In this document: in pieces, positions 63,701 to 64,000 of the stretch | Layout: every line of letters begins with the position of its first letter | Position numbering within the stretch: the stretch's first letter is position 1 | From: Leptasterias polaris | Taxonomy: Eukaryota; Echinodermata; Asteroidea; Forcipulatida; Asteriidae | DNA: 64,000 bases | Direction: 5' to 3' | Assembly: GCA_037783415.1 (NCBI GenBank) | Contig: JAZGTN010000046.1 | Location: forward strand, 5,524,501-5,588,500 | The notes under the pieces: model-generated | What the model saw: the letters and a program-made list of their open reading frames with translations, nothing else | The model's database searches: none | Told to the model about the DNA's origin: nothing | Program-made: the position numbers and the translations under genes

Positions 63701-64000
63701 GGTATGGTTTAAGTTTGGGTTTTATACTCATGGAAGCTTACTACAATTTGCTCGTTGTTTACCTTTGAGTCTGCTGATGGTAGCGTCGTAAACTGTCCCT
63801 TTTTTCGTCACAGATCCATCAGTAACTTCCCCAAAGTATCCCATTGAAAGGATATTGGTACCAAAGCGCACACTTTCCTTATCCACGTAATGGTGCATAG
63901 CCCATTGGGGTATACCGACGACAAAGTTTTCATATATTTTTCTGAGATCGTCTTCGTGGGCCAGGATTGGCGAAGGGACGTACCGAGACGGTTGACGCAT
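54641..64000 (-). CDS. Receptor tyrosine kinase-like gene, kinase domain and tail (partial), probable pseudokinase
   Basis: Nine phase-consistent exons give 334 residues from a juxtamembrane segment to a stop. The rest of the gene, with any ectodomain, lies beyond the right edge. The fold is unmistakable: GYFGEV loop, [88 protein letters not shown]. It is closest in style to FGFR/Tie-type animal receptor kinases. Key positions deviate: the first P-loop glycine is Ser (SMGYFGEV), the VAIK lysine is Ser (ATISRLK), the alpha-C glutamate is Ala by alignment with FGFR (TAFESM), HRD is HQD, and APE is PLE. The catalytic Asp, the loop Asn and DFG are kept. From this I infer weak or no activity and possible scaffold or decoy signalling. 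The exact subfamily is not determined. Confidence 0.88.
55471..55600. repeat. C15 and G21 homopolymer pair
   Basis: Fifteen C at 55471-55485 and twenty-one G at 55580-55600 flank about 95 bp in the RTK-like intron 8. On the transcript these become G15 and C21 and could pair. Length in the true genome is uncertain because such runs are hard to sequence. Confidence 0.7.
55719..55818 (-). CDS. RTK-like exon 8 (alpha H-I)
   Basis: [20 protein letters not shown] and [15 protein letters not shown] and RP are the conserved C-lobe landmarks. The donor is CAA|GTGAGT. Confidence 0.9.
56526..56622 (-). CDS. RTK-like exon 7 (alpha G)
   Basis: [20 protein letters not shown] and [12 protein letters not shown]. 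Acceptor TTTCCCTTAG, donor AAT|GTAAGA; phases 1 and 2 as required by neighbours. Confidence 0.88.
57941..58144. mobile_element. Small CACT...AGTG element with GGGTCA words
   Basis: CACTATTAAAATC at the left and GATTTGAGAGTG at the right are imperfect inverted ends. TGACCC and GGGTCA words recur as in 45748-46611. It abuts the palindrome at 58154. Confidence 0.5.
58154..58572. mobile_element. TTAA-flanked 419-bp palindrome, family 3
   Basis: TTAA at 58150-58153 and 58573-58576. Nearly the whole length folds back: AGGGACACGTTGCCTTGGAT and CGGGCGAGTTGGT on the left are mirrored on the right, as are TAGAATACAATGATCCAGAC and ATGCCTCGAAATTGCG. The centre is TTGTGGAGTCAAAATTTTGA with a tandem CTCCACAAAATGGCGG unit on the right arm. 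It lies in intron 6 of the RTK-like gene. Confidence 0.8.
58585..58625 (-). CDS. RTK-like exon 6 (alpha F), 41 bp
   Basis: [13 protein letters not shown] between GCTCTATAG and CTTG|GTAAGC. A TTAA-flanked palindromic transposon begins 8 bp inside the intron after the donor. Confidence 0.9.
58695..59066 (-). mobile_element. TTAA-flanked foldback, family 2, long subtype
   Basis: Flanked by TTAA at 58691-58694 and 59067-59070. It holds TTCGGTAATTACTCCAAAAT on the left, the hairpin AATCTGAGAAAGGCTTCAGG and GAAGCCTTTCTAAGGCATTT in the middle, and GATACACCAAGTGAGGATAT at the right. The hairpin is also present at 12895-12940. Confidence 0.65.
59659..60003 (+). mobile_element. TTAA-flanked foldback, family 2, young copy B
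   Basis: TTAA at 59655-59658 and 60004-60007, with ends AGGGAGTTTATAC and TACAAACACCC. Inverted near-identical partner of 30816-31155, intronic in the RTK-like gene. Confidence 0.7.
60337..60407 (-). CDS. RTK-like exon 5 (P+1 loop, APE region)
   Basis: [20 protein letters not shown] and KADV. The LPVRWMAPE consensus appears as VSFRWKPLE. Acceptor AGTTTCAG, donor CGT|GTAAGT. Confidence 0.88.
60712..60850 (+). repeat. Dispersed repeat, copy 2
   Basis: GCAGTTGGTACCCGCTGCCA and TTGATGGATTCGA match 13330-13450 in order and spacing. Confidence 0.5.
61412..61525 (-). CDS. RTK-like exon 4 (catalytic loop, DFG)
   Basis: [20 protein letters not shown] and [21 protein letters not shown] is HQD; LAARN is the tyrosine-kinase form of the catalytic loop. 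One activation-loop tyrosine (NTYLE) is present. Acceptor AATTCCACAG, donor ACG|GTAAAT, phase 0. Confidence 0.93.
61741..61850 (-). repeat. tRNA-like repeat, reverse orientation
   Basis: On the minus strand GATAGCTCAGATGGTACAGC is a good A box and GGTTCAAATCCCGCTCC a good B box, with an anticodon-arm-like stretch between. The 5' and 3' ends do not pair into a proper acceptor stem and a repeat body follows at 61850-61950, so I call it a tRNA-derived SINE. A functional tRNA is not fully excluded. Confidence 0.55.
62027..62187 (-). CDS. RTK-like exon 3 (hinge, alpha D-E)
   Basis: [20 protein letters not shown], a kinase insert-like [13 protein letters not shown], and [19 protein letters not shown]. 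The hinge and helix E are canonical. Acceptor CTCTGAACAG, donor AAG|GTGATT. Confidence 0.9.
62277..62600 (+). repeat. tRNA-headed SINE, most complete copy
   Basis: Head: GAGACCGAGCAGTTAAGAGC with B box GGTGTGGGTTCGAGTCCC near 62327. Body: AAGCCGTAGGTCACGTGTAC, GGGGTTAACCCCAGTGTTTC and CAAGCACCCTTGTTTACAGG, shared with 88-330. Intronic in the RTK-like gene. Confidence 0.7.
63075..63185 (-). CDS. RTK-like exon 2 (alpha C and beta 4-5)
   Basis: It encodes [20 protein letters not shown] and [16 protein letters not shown]. In the alignment with FGFR (LISEMEMMKMIGKH against [14 protein letters not shown]) the salt-bridge Glu falls on Ala. Acceptor TCTCTACAG, donor ACG|GTGGGT. Confidence 0.88.
63763..64000 (-). 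CDS. RTK-like exon 1 in window (juxtamembrane and P loop), cut by window edge
   Basis: It encodes [20 protein letters not shown], then [21 protein letters not shown] and ATISRLK before donor AAAG|GTAAAC. The glycine loop has SxGxFG rather than GxGxFG, and the VAIK lysine position is serine (codon AGC). The left part of the exon continues past 64000. Confidence 0.85.

Noticed and set aside
63286..63768. 160-codon plus-strand frame
   Set aside because: It runs opposite to the RTK-like gene across an intron and the end of an exon and has no recognisable domain.

Overview
The window looks like nuclear DNA of a marine invertebrate deuterostome, most likely an echinoderm and perhaps a sea star. 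It is AT-rich. Its genes have many short exons with GT/AG junctions and long introns. It is packed with short inverted-repeat transposons, tRNA-headed SINE-like repeats and ACATGTAC-rich simple sequence. The echinoderm assignment is an inference from repeat style and gene content, not from a marker gene.

Five genes can be supported, four on the minus strand. (1) 4104-25155: a 12-coding-exon gene for a DNAJC14-like J-domain membrane protein, about 1998 residues in my splice model. Its largest exon (18533-23264) carries a 51-bp minisatellite that encodes about 31 copies of a 17-residue Ser/Pro/Lys-rich repeat. Downstream come a membrane segment, a J domain with HPD, and the cysteine-containing C-terminal region typical of DNAJC14. 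All exon phases agree. (2) 32248-33746: a small four-exon gene (about 150 residues) of unknown function, with CRE and ETS-like sites upstream. (3) 38105-38929: an intronless 274-residue orphan with one C-terminal membrane segment. (4) 44031-45290 (+): a GT10 alpha-1,3-fucosyltransferase in one coding exon. (5) 54641 to beyond 64000: the kinase domain and tail of a receptor tyrosine kinase in nine exons. Its VAIK lysine, alpha-C glutamate, HRD arginine and first P-loop glycine are all replaced, so it is a candidate pseudokinase. The extracellular part lies beyond the right edge.

The rest is mostly transposable-element debris. Several unrelated foldback families are flanked by TTAA. One of these (12253-12857) has the CCC...GGG ends expected of a piggyBac derivative. 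A mariner-like TA-flanked element lies at 53400-54442, and one TIR element is nested inside another at 13603-15136. Two foldback elements sit within 20 bp of splice donors. At 47.3-50.2 kb a roughly 1.05-kb segment is duplicated; each copy carries about ten units built on a short hairpin, and one unit shows what looks like a compensatory stem change. Tandem repeats with units of 12, 13, about 14 and about 170 bp occur elsewhere. Apart from the DNAJC14-like and kinase gene models there is no sign that the genes form a functional unit. I see no rRNA gene, CRISPR array or bacterial feature.
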